A stretch of 64,000 nucleotides of DNA from Planctomycetaceae bacterium (GTDB lineage: Bacteria; Planctomycetota; Planctomycetia; Planctomycetales; Planctomycetaceae), in NCBI GenBank assembly GCA_041398825.1, contig JAWKTX010000002.1, positions 592,406 through 656,405 of the forward strand, given 5' to 3'. Both the position numbers and the translations under genes were made by a program. The notes beneath the pieces were generated by a model, which was given only the letters and a program-made list of their open reading frames with translations, did no database searches and was not told where the DNA came from. Positions 37,490-46,765 of the stretch are shown piece after piece (the first letter of the stretch is position 1; the number at the start of each line of letters is the position of its first letter).

Positions 37490-38020
37490 ATGGCAGTAAC
37501 CGATAGCCAGCCCCGCAAACTGAGTTCGACACAACCATCAGGCAAACACAGGCTCAGATCGATGATCTACATTTTCATGGGGATACTACTGACTCCGGTG
37601 GTTGTGCTTGGATTCCTGAGCTTCACTGCGAAGCCACCGCACAATATTGGTCCAAACAATGGCCGACTGTCCGACTGTCCGAAATCACCCAATTGCGTGT
37701 GCAGTCAGGCAAGTGATGATCTGCACTTCATCGAAGCCATCGTTATTCCGGAAAATTGCGAGGAACCGTTGAAACGCATGCGGGAGATCGTGTCGAAGAT
37801 GCCCGGGGCCACCGTCATCGATGAAAGGCCAGACTACCTGTATGCGGTGTTCCGCAGCCGAATCTTTCGGTTCCCCGACGATGTGGAATTCCTGCTCGAT
37901 GACGCAGCGGGTGTCATTCAGGTGCGATCCGCATCACGTGTTGGAAAGTCCGATCTGGGAGTCAATCGCTCCCGTGTCGAACAAATCCGCGCTCGGTTCC
38001 ATCATGCAAACCTGAACTGA
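37490..38020 (+). CDS. DUF1499 domain protein, membrane-anchored
   Basis: A 176-residue protein with one N-terminal hydrophobic helix (MIYIFMGILLTPVVVLGFLSF) acting as anchor or uncleaved signal. The DUF1499 core follows: LSDCPKSPNCVCSQ, a three-Cys motif typical of the family, then FRSRIFRFPDDVEFLLDDAAGVIQVRSASRVGKSDLGVNRSRVEQIR. Function of the domain is not established. Confidence 0.85.
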   Translation: MAVTDSQPRKLSSTQPSGKHRLRSMIYIFMGILLTPVVVLGFLSFTAKPPHNIGPNNGRLSDCPKSPNCVCSQASDDLHFIEAIVIPENCEEPLKRMREIVSKMPGATVIDERPDYLYAVFRSRIFRFPDDVEFLLDDAAGVIQVRSASRVGKSDLGVNRSRVEQIRARFHHANLN

Positions 38021-38155
38021 AGAACCAACAATTCACGTTCGATGCGACAGAGTGGTCTTCACCCCAAGACGGACTGGGTTTCCGCAGGACTTCGGTTTCC
38101 GCACAGGGTGTGTTGACGCGGTGAAAAACTACGGAGTGTGCCAAACGGGCCCGTT

Positions 38156-40222
38156 TCATTCCACGTTCAGCTGTTGCCAGGCCCAGCGATAAAGATTTCG
38201 TGAATCCGCGTAGCGACTGGCAGACGCTGCGGACCCCAGGACCACCATCAGAAGTTCCTTGCCGCCGCGTTTTGAGGTCGAAACCAGGCAGGCCCCTGCC
38301 TTTTCAGTGGTCCCCGTCTTCACACCACCATAACCCTGAATCTGCAGCAACTGATTTGTATTTTCCCAAAGCACATTCCGAACATAACCGGAAGCGCCTT
38401 CGACTGCAGTTCCATGGCGTCGGGTTGTCACATAATGCCTGAATAACGGGTCCTGCAGGGCAGTATACGATAACAGGGCCAGATCTGATGCTGTGGAATA
38501 ATGGTCCTTTGACGTCAAACCGTGCGGATTCATGAAGTGCGTTTCTGTCATTTGCAGTCGGCTGGCCTCGTTATTCATCGCCATAACAAAGTTTCGCACC
38601 GGATCGGACACTTGTTCTTCGTTCTCGAGGCTGTCTGCGGATTCCGGGGCCAATCGGCTGCCGAAATGTTCGGCCAGGGCGATGCTCATATCGTTTCCGG
38701 ATGGCAGCATAAGTCCATAAAGGGCTTCCCGGACGGTGATTTTTTCACCAGCCTTCAACGCAGATGTCGAACCTGGCGTTTTGTCCGCTCGGTCCGAGAA
38801 AATCAGTACTTCATCCAGAATCTCTGGCTGGCTGGATGCAAATTTCACAATCAGCCACGCTGTCATGATTTTGGTCGTACTGGCCATATCCAGATGCTGA
38901 TCGGCACTTTGGCTCCAGAGTGTTTCGCCGGACTGCAGATCCATGATTGTCCATGCACGACACGTCACGGCAGGGGCTGCATTCAGATCTTCCATTGACT
39001 GTAAAGGCAGCACTTCGGAGTTGACGATTTCCGGCGCAGGGATTTCTTCGGGAGGCAGAAGTGGGCCGAGCGCTTTCCAGAAGTCACTCTGCACGACTCC
39101 GGTCACATCCAGCGAACGTGCTTCCTGAAACTCCCGAACAGCTTTTTCGGTTGCGGGACCGAAATCACCATCGACAGATAGTTGAGGGGAAGGGGACATC
39201 CTCGCGTTGAGTGTCCGTTGAAGCATTTCGACGAGTTCCCCATTTGATCCGTTCTGCAGAGATGCGTCGGCAGTCATCGCCCCGCGGGTAGACTTTGGGT
39301 AGAAATGATCGCAAACGAGGCGTCCAATTTTCGCACATAGTCGATGCGCTTCGTTTCCCTCTTTCCAGCTTTTGTCAGCGTTGTTGGTTGTGAGCACGCA
39401 GATGGCTACCGGGCCGCCGGGGCCGAACAGTATGCCTGCGTCTGTTCTTGAAGCGTTGACCGACCCTGTCTTGTGGGCAAACCTGACGCCGTCGGGCAGG
39501 TCTGCTCCAAGTTTTTCGCCATCCTCACATGTCATCAAATGTTCGACAATCGCATCGCCCGATTGTTGCGTCACGATGCTTCGTTTGTGGAGCTGTGAAA
39601 GCAGTTCCACCATTTCTCGCGCCGACGTACTTCCCAGACCGTAAAGCCGACTCCGCTCCGGATCAATGCTGCTTGACCCTCGATAGACTTTGGAATGAAG
39701 TCGTGTGTGTTTGAAACCCAGTGAATTCATCATTTCCGACGTGGCTGGCAGACCCATTTTGTCAATGACCAGATTCGTGGCTGTGTTGTCGGAGTATCGA
39801 ATCATCAAGCGAACGGCGTCTCTCAACGAAAGACTGGTGCCGGCGGAAAAATGGTCGGTCAGAATGCCTGACCCGGGGACCTTGTCTTCGTCGGTCAGCG
39901 TGACCATCGTATTCAGGTTCAGCCTGCCGTCGTCCACCATGCGATAGGCTGTGATCATGATGGGAAGTTTAATGAGGCTCGCGGTTGGCTGTGGTTCATC
40001 AGCCCTCCATTCGAATTGTTCCCCCGTTTCCAGATGCCGTACGCAAACAGCAACGTCCCCCCTGTGGTTTTCGAGCAGGGGGAGCAGCTGATCTGCGAGG
40101 ATCCCCCCTGAGACTCCCGCATTGGGAGTATTTTCTGATGCAGAGCCGATGGTGATGTTTGCCGCAACAACGAAAAGAAACGCCAGATGCGGCAGGATCC
40201 GCCCGGACTTGAACTGCAACAT
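38156..40222 (-). CDS. Fusion of class-A-beta-lactamase-like serine hydrolase, peptidoglycan-binding domain and S11 D-Ala-D-Ala carboxypeptidase
   Basis: A 688-residue exported protein (signal peptide MLQFKSGRILPHLAFLFVVAANITIGSA). Module 1 (about residues 40-305) is a class-A beta-lactamase-like hydrolase with SxxK in TASLIKLP, SDN in RYSDNTATN and KTG in HKTGSVN. The ExxLN loop used for deacylation is not evident. Module 2 (about 325-390) is a PG_binding_1 domain (LQRTLNARM..LSVDGDFGPATEKAVREFQ). Module 3 (about 410-688) is an S11 carboxypeptidase with STTK in MASTTKIMTAW, SGN in PSGNDMS and KTG in GVKTGTTEKAG. Both active sites look complete, implying two penicillin-binding-type centres on one chain acting on cell-wall peptides. 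Confidence 0.87.
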   Translation of the reverse strand: MLQFKSGRILPHLAFLFVVAANITIGSASENTPNAGVSGGILADQLLPLLENHRGDVAVCVRHLETGEQFEWRADEPQPTASLIKLPIMITAYRMVDDGRLNLNTMVTLTDEDKVPGSGILTDHFSAGTSLSLRDAVRLMIRYSDNTATNLVIDKMGLPATSEMMNSLGFKHTRLHSKVYRGSSSIDPERSRLYGLGSTSAREMVELLSQLHKRSIVTQQSGDAIVEHLMTCEDGEKLGADLPDGVRFAHKTGSVNASRTDAGILFGPGGPVAICVLTTNNADKSWKEGNEAHRLCAKIGRLVCDHFYPKSTRGAMTADASLQNGSNGELVEMLQRTLNARMSPSPQLSVDGDFGPATEKAVREFQEARSLDVTGVVQSDFWKALGPLLPPEEIPAPEIVNSEVLPLQSMEDLNAAPAVTCRAWTIMDLQSGETLWSQSADQHLDMASTTKIMTAWLIVKFASSQPEILDEVLIFSDRADKTPGSTSALKAGEKITVREALYGLMLPSGNDMSIALAEHFGSRLAPESADSLENEEQVSDPVRNFVMAMNNEASRLQMTETHFMNPHGLTSKDHYSTASDLALLSYTALQDPLFRHYVTTRRHGTAVEGASGYVRNVLWENTNQLLQIQGYGGVKTGTTEKAGACLVSTSKRGGKELLMVVLGSAASASRYADSRNLYRWAWQQLNVE

Positions 40223-40433
40223 TCGTGAACCCCCTCTTTTCCCTTGCTGTTTCGCGAAGAATGTCGTTCGAAAGCCTGACGTAAAAGACGTCGTGATTCA
40301 ACCGAACCCCGGTTTTCACAGGCGATGCAGGCATTCAGACAATGACCACTCATACAACAGAGAAAGCGGGCCTTTGGTCGAGGCTGCCAACCGGTATTCG
40401 GGAAAGATCTGTTTTGTTGCTGGCATATTCACA

Positions 40434-40601
40434 AAATCTTAACAATTGGCCCGTTCAATCTTTGCTGTGAATGAACGACGGGAGGGCTTCCTTCGGTCAA
40501 ACGACGGATTGTTAAGATTTAGGGGTGTTTAGTTGACCAGTGTTTTGTCGGCTAACTGCGGTTCTTAACATTTCGCGTGAGTGCAACTTGAACTCTTAAC
40601 A
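40434..40601 (+). promoter_or_regulatory. Candidate Pho-box cluster upstream of pstS
   Basis: Four copies of CTTAACA: 40438-40444, an inverted copy at 40510-40516, 40564-40570 and 40595-40601. The first two lie in a perfect 13-bp inverted repeat (AAATCTTAACAAT) separated by 61 bp; the last two share CTTAACATT and are 31 bp apart. CTTAAC and TTAACA repeats resemble known Pho boxes of cyanobacteria and Bacillus. The cluster lies between the divergent pstS and serine-hydrolase genes and could serve both. The last copy is 16 bp before the pstS start codon. Confidence 0.6.
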
Positions 40602-40616
40602 TTATGCGGAGATGCA

Positions 40617-41573
40617 ATGAAGTCGTTGTTTCGGATGTGTCAGTGTGTGGCTCTTGTCGCGCTGGTGGCTGGCTGCCAGGTGGAAGAAGCAGAGCAGGGT
40701 GTGTCGAATGTTGATTCATCCATCAAGCGAATCGCGATTGACGGATCCAGCACCGTTGAGCCGATTACAGCACGCGTTGCAGAGAAGTTTGGTGAACAGT
40801 TTTCTGATGTTCAGGTGGGCCTGAAGGTGACTGGCACCGGCACGGGGTTCAAGGAAATGATTGCCGGGCGAATTGATATCGCCAACGCATCGCGTCCGAT
40901 CAAGGACAGTGAGAAGGCAGATTGCGAAGCGAACGGGATTGAAGTTGTTGAGTTGAAAATTGCTATCGATGGCCTGACCGTTGTTGTCCACCCGGAGAAC
41001 GATTGGGTCAGTGCGATCACCGTCGCTGACCTGAAGAAGATCTGGGAACCCGAAAGCAAAGTTGTCAACTGGAAGGATATCAATCCTGAATGGCCGGACC
41101 ACAAGATTTCGCTGTTTGGTGCCGGTGAAGAATCGGGAACGTTTGACTACTTCACAGAAGCCATCAATGGCAAAGAAGACGCGATCACCGATAACTACAG
41201 CCCAAGTGCCGACGATAATGTCATCGCATCGGGTGTGGCCGGCGATAAGTATGCAATGGGCTTTTTTGGCTATGCCTACTATGAAAAAAATAAGGACAAG
41301 CTGAAGGCTCTGGCGATTTCAACGGGCGAGACAACAGAGGGAGCTGTGGGCCCGACGCCTGAAACAATCGAAGCCGGTGACTACAAGCCATTGTCACGAC
41401 CGCTTTTCATCTATGCCAAGAAAGAGGCACTGGGAAGAGCCGAAGTGGAAGACTTCGTTCGATACTATCTGAATGAAGGTCAGGCGATGGTGGCCGACGC
41501 GGGTTATGTCTCTCTCAGCGAAGCCGAACTGGCCACCACAAAGGCTCGGTTCGAAGAAGCAATCGCGAAATAG
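40617..41573 (+). CDS. pstS: Phosphate ABC transporter substrate-binding lipoprotein
   Basis: A 318-residue lipoprotein. I chose ATG 40617 (MKSLFRMCQ) because GGAG lies seven bases upstream and a lipobox (LVALVAGC) follows; the frame upstream adds residues with no signal character. The binding protein has the phosphate-loop sequence IDGSSTVEPITARVAE, TGTGTGFKEMIAGRIDIANASRPI, and GAGEESGTFDYFTEAI, typical of the PstS family. It captures phosphate outside the cytoplasmic membrane and delivers it to PstCAB. First gene of the pst-pho cluster. Confidence 0.94.
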   Translation: MKSLFRMCQCVALVALVAGCQVEEAEQGVSNVDSSIKRIAIDGSSTVEPITARVAEKFGEQFSDVQVGLKVTGTGTGFKEMIAGRIDIANASRPIKDSEKADCEANGIEVVELKIAIDGLTVVVHPENDWVSAITVADLKKIWEPESKVVNWKDINPEWPDHKISLFGAGEESGTFDYFTEAINGKEDAITDNYSPSADDNVIASGVAGDKYAMGFFGYAYYEKNKDKLKALAISTGETTEGAVGPTPETIEAGDYKPLSRPLFIYAKKEALGRAEVEDFVRYYLNEGQAMVADAGYVSLSEAELATTKARFEEAIAK

Positions 41574-41603
41574 ACGCGTCGAACAACAGTCACTGGGGCA
41601 TCC

Positions 41604-42629
41604 ATGTCAGATTCGACAGAAATCAAATCGAGATTCGTCGCAAAACGCGACAGTAACCGCCACGAAAAGTTTATTCATGGCATGCTGTTCAACTGCGCTG
41701 GCATCTCTGTGCTGACCACGGTAGGGATCATCATTGTTCTGATGGGCAACGCTGTTTACTCACCGGGTAAGCGAACGGCTTTTTTCGAAGAGGTTTCTGT
41801 CACTGAATTTCTGACGGACACAAAGTGGAAGCCGGAAGAGCGAAGCGCTGCTTCCGGCAGCCATTCTGCTGAAGCCGATTGGGCAGACAATACCGCCCGG
41901 CCACTTCCGGGGCACTTCGGAATACTTCCGCTCCTGAGTGGCACCATGATGGTCGCGCTGATTGCTTCTGTGGTGAGTGTTCCGGTTGGTCTGGGAGCTG
42001 CCGTTTATCTTTCCGAATACGCCCAGCCACGAGAACGCAGCTTTTTGAAACCAGCGCTTGAAATACTGGCCGGTATTCCAACCGTCGTTTACGGTTTTTT
42101 TGCCCTGCACTTTATTACCCCGTGGGTTCTGCAACCGTTTCTGAAGCACGTCTTCGGAATGGAAATCGGCATCTTCAACGTGGCGAGTGCGGGGATTGTT
42201 GTTGGGATCATGGTGACGCCCATGATTGCTTCGTTGTCAGAGGACGTCCTTCGCTCCGTGCCTCGCAGCCTGCGGGAATCGGCGTATGCCCTCGGCAGCA
42301 CTCGCTTTGATGTCTCGATGAAAGTTGTTGTTCCTGCAGCTCTCAGCGGGATTCTGGCGGCCTTCCTGCTGGCATTTTCACGAGCGATCGGAGAGACAAT
42401 GGCCGTGACGATTGCCGGCGGTCATAAGATCATGTTCTCCCTGAATCCGTTTGAAGAAGTGCGTACGATGACAGCCTTCATGGTCCATCAGAGCTTCGGT
42501 GACGATTCTGCAAATTCAATTCAATACAAAAGTATCTACGCGGTTGGGATGGCACTTTTTGTCATCACACTGCTGATCAACATCATTTCTCAGATGATTC
42601 TGCGTCGCTTCAGGGAGGTCTATCAATGA
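41604..42629 (+). CDS. pstC: Phosphate ABC transporter permease PstC
   Basis: A 341-residue permease with an N-terminal cytoplasmic segment, a first helix (GISVLTTVGIIIVLMGNAVY), a periplasmic loop of about 70 residues and five further helices. The EAA loop is at LRESAYALGSTRFDVSMKVVVPAALSGI. Typical PstC features are FFEEVSVTEFL and AGIPTVVYGFFAL. The periplasmic loop carries a short Ser/Ala-rich insert (RSAASGSHSAEADWAD). It overlaps pstA by 4 bp. Confidence 0.92.
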   Translation: MSDSTEIKSRFVAKRDSNRHEKFIHGMLFNCAGISVLTTVGIIIVLMGNAVYSPGKRTAFFEEVSVTEFLTDTKWKPEERSAASGSHSAEADWADNTARPLPGHFGILPLLSGTMMVALIASVVSVPVGLGAAVYLSEYAQPRERSFLKPALEILAGIPTVVYGFFALHFITPWVLQPFLKHVFGMEIGIFNVASAGIVVGIMVTPMIASLSEDVLRSVPRSLRESAYALGSTRFDVSMKVVVPAALSGILAAFLLAFSRAIGETMAVTIAGGHKIMFSLNPFEEVRTMTAFMVHQSFGDDSANSIQYKSIYAVGMALFVITLLINIISQMILRRFREVYQ

Positions 42630-43666
42630 CGTCATCTGCGGTCGAAACGCCGATTCAAACGGCCATCAGTTTTACCACCGGCAGTGATCCCTACATGCGG
42701 CAGAGGCTTTTGTTCTCCCGCGTGTTTGCTCTACTTTGCCGTCTCGCGACATATTCAGCCCTCGCGGTTCTTGTCATTTTGTTGTCCAGTGTTTTTGTGA
42801 ATTGTGTTGGCAGGCTGGATTTTGATTTCATTCGATCCGTCAACTCTGTGAGTCCCGAAAAGGCAGGTATGCTGGCGGGGTTGTGGGGTTCGTTCTGGTT
42901 GATTTCGCTCACAGGTTTGATGGCCATTCCAATTGGTGTGGGTTCGGCGGTCTATCTGGAAGAGTATTCGTCAGACAATTTCATCAACCGAGTCATCAAA
43001 GTCAATCTTTCCAATCTTGCCGGCGTGCCTTCGATTGTCTACGGAATGCTGGGCCTGACTGTGTTCGTTCGAATGTTCGATGCGTATGGTGGACCGGGGC
43101 AGAATGCAAAAATCATCAGCCTGCTGAATGGTCTGATCAGAATTCCGATACCTCTGGGCGACAAGGTTCTGGCGGGCGCTTTGACCATGACTCTGGTCAT
43201 TCTGCCAATCGTTATTATCGCGTCGCAGGAGGCACTCAGAGCTGTGCCTTCGTCAATTCGCGTCGCGTCACTGGCTCTGGGAGCGACTCGCTGGCAGACC
43301 ATCCGGCATCAGGTACTGCCGGCGGCATTGCCGGGCATCGCCACGGGGGTCATCCTTGCGATTTCCCGCGCGATCGGAGAAACAGCGCCGCTGATTATGA
43401 TCGGAGCTCTCACCGTTTCCCGGTTTTGCCCAGCCGGGATCGACAGTCCTGTCAAGCTGATCACGCAACCACACCGGATTCTGCAAGCTCCTCTGGATCA
43501 GTTTACCGCCATGCCGATTGAAATTTTCCACTGGGCAAAACAGCCCGGAGACGATTTTCGTCCGGTAGCAGCGGCTGGCATTGTTGTGCTGCTGATGGTT
43601 TTGCTTTTGTTCAACGGCGTGGCGGTCTGGATTCGTCATCGAGCCGGGAAGAAAATAAAATGGTAG
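42626..43666 (+). CDS. pstA: Phosphate ABC transporter permease PstA
   Basis: A 346-residue permease. It has six hydrophobic segments, VYLEEYSSDNFINRVIKVNLSNLAGVPSIVYGMLGL as the PstA hallmark, and the EAA loop IRVASLALGATRWQTIRHQVLPAALPGI. The residues ILQAPLDQFTAMPIEIFHWAKQP near the end are usual for PstA. Start ATGA overlaps the pstC stop; the end overlaps the pstB start by 7 bp, so the transporter genes are translationally coupled. Confidence 0.92.
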   Translation: MTSSAVETPIQTAISFTTGSDPYMRQRLLFSRVFALLCRLATYSALAVLVILLSSVFVNCVGRLDFDFIRSVNSVSPEKAGMLAGLWGSFWLISLTGLMAIPIGVGSAVYLEEYSSDNFINRVIKVNLSNLAGVPSIVYGMLGLTVFVRMFDAYGGPGQNAKIISLLNGLIRIPIPLGDKVLAGALTMTLVILPIVIIASQEALRAVPSSIRVASLALGATRWQTIRHQVLPAALPGIATGVILAISRAIGETAPLIMIGALTVSRFCPAGIDSPVKLITQPHRILQAPLDQFTAMPIEIFHWAKQPGDDFRPVAAAGIVVLLMVLLLFNGVAVWIRHRAGKKIKW

Positions 43667-44589
43667 GCGGCCGAACTGTCACTCGAACTCCTCTCCGACC
43701 CGGAAGCCGACTTTCCATGGCGAATCCTGCTGCGTCGAGCTCTTCGACAACTGAATCCCCTTCTGTGCGTCATTCGACGCTGCGAGTTCCTCCTGCCGTT
43801 GCTGGTGTGGATCGTGATAAAGACTTGTCCGGTCACGCGACAGCCATCAGCGCCAAATCGATGAACTTCTACTACGGCGAAAATCAGGTGCTGTTTGACG
43901 TGGCCCTGACGGTCCCCGAAAGGTCGGTGACAGCGCTGATTGGTCCGTCCGGTTGTGGCAAGAGTACCTTCCTGCGCACGCTGAACCGGATGAACGACCT
44001 GATTGAAGGCACTCGTGTGACGGGTGAAATCCTGGTTCAGGGGCAGAACATCATGGACCCTGCCGTCGACGTTGTCCTTCTTCGAAAACATGTCGGGATG
44101 GTCTTTCAGAAGTCGACACCATTTCCCAAGTCGATCTTCGACAACATTGCCTACGGACCCCGTGTTGCCGGTGAACGCAATCGGGCAGTTCTGGCGGATC
44201 TTGTTGAAGATTGCCTTCGCAAGGCGGCCTTGTGGGATGAAGTCAAAGATCGCCTTCAGGATTCTGCCATGGCACTGTCCGGCGGACAGCAACAGCGTCT
44301 TTGTATTGCTCGCACTCTGGCGACAAATCCGCAGGTGATTCTGATGGACGAGCCTGCATCGGCGCTCGATCCGGCAAGTACCGCCCGTATCGAAGATCTG
44401 ATCGGCGAACTGTGTACGAACTACACGATTGTTATCGTGACCCACAACATGCAGCAGGCATCACGTGTCAGTCATCAGACGGCATTCTTCTTCGAGGGAC
44501 GTCTGATCGAAAGTGGTCCAACGACACAGATCTTCACCAGCCCCGGAGAGAAGAAGACGGAGGACTACATCACCGGGCGTTTCGGTTAA
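43660..44589 (+). CDS. pstB: Phosphate ABC transporter ATPase
   Basis: A 309-residue ATPase. Walker A GPSGCGKST, Q-loop MVFQKSTPFPKSIFDNIAYG, signature LSGGQQQR, Walker B VILMDEPASALDP and the H-loop VTHNMQQASRVS are all present. The PstB-specific LRTLNRMNDLIEGTRVTGEI confirms the subfamily. The N-terminus is about 55 residues longer than usual and low in complexity. An alternative ATG at 43717 would shorten it, but the GTG-free overlap with pstA favours 43660. Confidence 0.93.
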   Translation: MVGGRTVTRTPLRPGSRLSMANPAASSSSTTESPSVRHSTLRVPPAVAGVDRDKDLSGHATAISAKSMNFYYGENQVLFDVALTVPERSVTALIGPSGCGKSTFLRTLNRMNDLIEGTRVTGEILVQGQNIMDPAVDVVLLRKHVGMVFQKSTPFPKSIFDNIAYGPRVAGERNRAVLADLVEDCLRKAALWDEVKDRLQDSAMALSGGQQQRLCIARTLATNPQVILMDEPASALDPASTARIEDLIGELCTNYTIVIVTHNMQQASRVSHQTAFFFEGRLIESGPTTQIFTSPGEKKTEDYITGRFG

Positions 44590-44791
44590 CGGGACAACGC
44601 CAGGTTTGCCCTGGAAGAAGCCGCAATGAATCGACTGATTGGCCTTCAGCAGCAGATGGTTCAGGCCCTTTTTCTGCTGATGCATGGTGTCGCCAGCAGG
44701 ACAAATCTGGCTGACGTTGTCTGGTGCGATAAGTCCTGAAACAAAGATCCGCGGGAAGATTCTTGAACAGTGATGTGAAGGATAAAAGGAA

Positions 44792-45484
44792 ATGACGGCT
44801 CACTTCTTTCGTGAAATGGAACTGATGCATCGGGATATCCTCTCGATGTGCTCAACGGTTGAGGAACTTGTTTTTGATGCGATTGAAGGACTCCGTCAGG
44901 GCCGATCAGAACTGGCACGTGAACTTGCAGGTCGGGATCGCGAGGTCAACGAATGGGATATTCGCATCGAAGAAGAATGCCTGAAGATTCTTGCACTTTA
45001 TCATCCCGTCGCACACGACCTGAGACGGGTTGCTGTGGTGATGAAAATTACCGCCGAACTTGAACGTGTCGCCGATCTCGCCGTCAGCATCGCGGAACGT
45101 TCGGCCAGCATGTCAGAATATCATGCATTCCCAATGCCTTCCGGTCTTGAAAAGATGGCCCGAAAGGCTCTGGAGATGCTGCATGAGAGTATCGATGCGT
45201 TTGTCGAAGAAGACCCTCAGCGCGCTCGCGGTGTCTGTACCCGCGACGATGAGGTCGACGAACTGAACGATGAACTCATCAAGGAAGTCGTGGCCTCCAT
45301 GAAAGAGCAGCCGCATCTCATGGAATCAGGGATGCACTTGTTCTCAGTCATCCGCCACGTTGAACGCGTCGCGGACCATGCGACGAATATTGCTGAAGAC
45401 GTTGTCTATCTTGTTGAGGGGGCAATTATTCGCCATCCTCGCCTTCCGCGGAACGCGGGAGGCAGTCTCGCCACTCGCGATTAA
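44792..45484 (+). CDS. phoU: Phosphate transport regulator PhoU
   Basis: A 230-residue all-helical protein with the two PhoU repeats: REVNEWDIRIEEECLKILALYHPVAHDLRRVAVVMKITAELERVADLAVSIAE and RDDEVDELNDELIKEVV..HLFSVIRHVERVADHATNIAEDVVYLVEG. The E/D-x-x-x-D metal-binding motifs are conserved. It dampens Pho signalling and PstSCAB activity when phosphate is adequate. It lies 203 bp after pstB and 10 bp before phoB. Confidence 0.95.
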   Translation: MTAHFFREMELMHRDILSMCSTVEELVFDAIEGLRQGRSELARELAGRDREVNEWDIRIEEECLKILALYHPVAHDLRRVAVVMKITAELERVADLAVSIAERSASMSEYHAFPMPSGLEKMARKALEMLHESIDAFVEEDPQRARGVCTRDDEVDELNDELIKEVVASMKEQPHLMESGMHLFSVIRHVERVADHATNIAEDVVYLVEGAIIRHPRLPRNAGGSLATRD

Positions 45485-45493
45485 CAAAAGACC

Positions 45494-46177
45494 ATGCAAC
45501 AGACGATTCTTGTTATCGAAGACGAACAGTCCATTGCGGACGTTATTGTCTACAACCTTCAGCGTGAAGGATTCAATGTTCACTGGGAACGCGACGGTCG
45601 CCAGGGCCTTCAAACAGCTCAGGCTACACTGCCCGCACTCGTTGTGCTCGACCTGATGCTGCCAGGTATTGACGGTTTGCAGGTTTGCAGAAGCCTGAAG
45701 TCGGATCGTCGCACCCGAGATATTCGAGTGCTGATGCTGACGGCTCGAAGTGCAGAGACCGACGAAATTGTTGGCTTTAATATGGGAGCCGATGATTACG
45801 TCACAAAGCCATTTCGCGTCACGCCGCTGATTCACCGCATCAAGGCATTGCTGCGTCGCAATGAAGAGGCCGATGCCGCTCGAAATACGATCGAGATGCA
45901 TGGGGTCGAGATCGATCGCACGCAGCATGCGGCAAGAGTCGAAGGACAGTTGCTCGACCTGACTCCAACCGAATTCCGCATGTTATGGACAATGATCAGT
46001 CAGCCTGGCCGTCCGTTTTCACGCAACGAGCTCATGGAAACTTCACGCGGCGAAGATGCAAATTCGCTTGAACGAACCATCGATGTTCACGTCCGTTCGC
46101 TCCGCAAGAAGCTGGGTCCCAAAGCCGATATCATCGAAACTGTGCGAGGTATCGGCTACCGGATCAGTCGCGGCTGA
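45494..46177 (+). CDS. phoB: OmpR-family response regulator, PhoB-like
   Basis: A 227-residue two-domain regulator. The receiver domain has IEDEQ (acidic pocket), LVVLDLMLPG (phosphorylated Asp about residue 53), TAR and KPF. The C-terminal winged helix ends in SLERTIDVHVRSLRKKLGPKADIIETVRGIGYRI. Context directly after pstSCAB-phoU makes it the Pho regulator; it probably binds the CTTAACA repeats upstream of pstS. No phoR histidine kinase follows in the 590 bp to xseA, so the partner kinase must be elsewhere. Confidence 0.9.
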   Translation: MQQTILVIEDEQSIADVIVYNLQREGFNVHWERDGRQGLQTAQATLPALVVLDLMLPGIDGLQVCRSLKSDRRTRDIRVLMLTARSAETDEIVGFNMGADDYVTKPFRVTPLIHRIKALLRRNEEADAARNTIEMHGVEIDRTQHAARVEGQLLDLTPTEFRMLWTMISQPGRPFSRNELMETSRGEDANSLERTIDVHVRSLRKKLGPKADIIETVRGIGYRISRG

Positions 46178-46765
46178 TTTGCCGCGTCCCCGCATTCGGT
46201 CTCCTTCCAGATGCCCGTTGTTCCATTGAAGTCAGTCTCCGCTCAGGCCGGGAAATCCGGAGGGGCCTGCATCGCTGGGGGCGTTTCACCATCAGAACAG
46301 CCTTCATGTCTGCAGAATGCCGTGCCGACGGGGCTCCATTTCGAGCGGAAACCTCAAATTGTTTCCACATAGAAATAGCCGCGTTGCAACGGTCTCCCTG
46401 CTGATTCCATCGGCTTCAGCTGATGTGGCTTTACACCCGATTTGCGCTTGTCTGGGATGAACTTGACTCACTGATCTTCAGGACAGACACTCCAGAGGCA
46501 ATATGCGATTCATGATTCACGGAGACGCGATCGTTTCTGCGTGTTTCTTCAGATCCGGCAAGATGGCGCAAAGTTGAATAAACAGAGCGAGCCATGTTTC
46601 TGGTTTCTGCTCACAAGTGGCTTTTTGCATTTGTGTACGCTGAGCTCACCGATTGCCTGCCCGGTGATATCGCCGCAACAAATCCGCTCAGTCTTGCGCC
46701 GGGCAACAAGATGATCGCATTTTGCGTCGAGCGTTGCTCAGAATCCTTCGGATGAGACACCTGCT
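46178..46765. other. Intergenic region, 588 bp
   Basis: Separates phoB and xseA on the same strand. No coding frame with family-like content was found. It probably contains the phoB terminator and the xseA promoter, neither recognised with certainty. Confidence 0.4.

Noticed and set aside
36634..37545. 303-codon frame on the minus strand
   Set aside because: Lies opposite the UPF0173 hydrolase gene, which has clear metal-binding motifs; the antisense translation has no family features.
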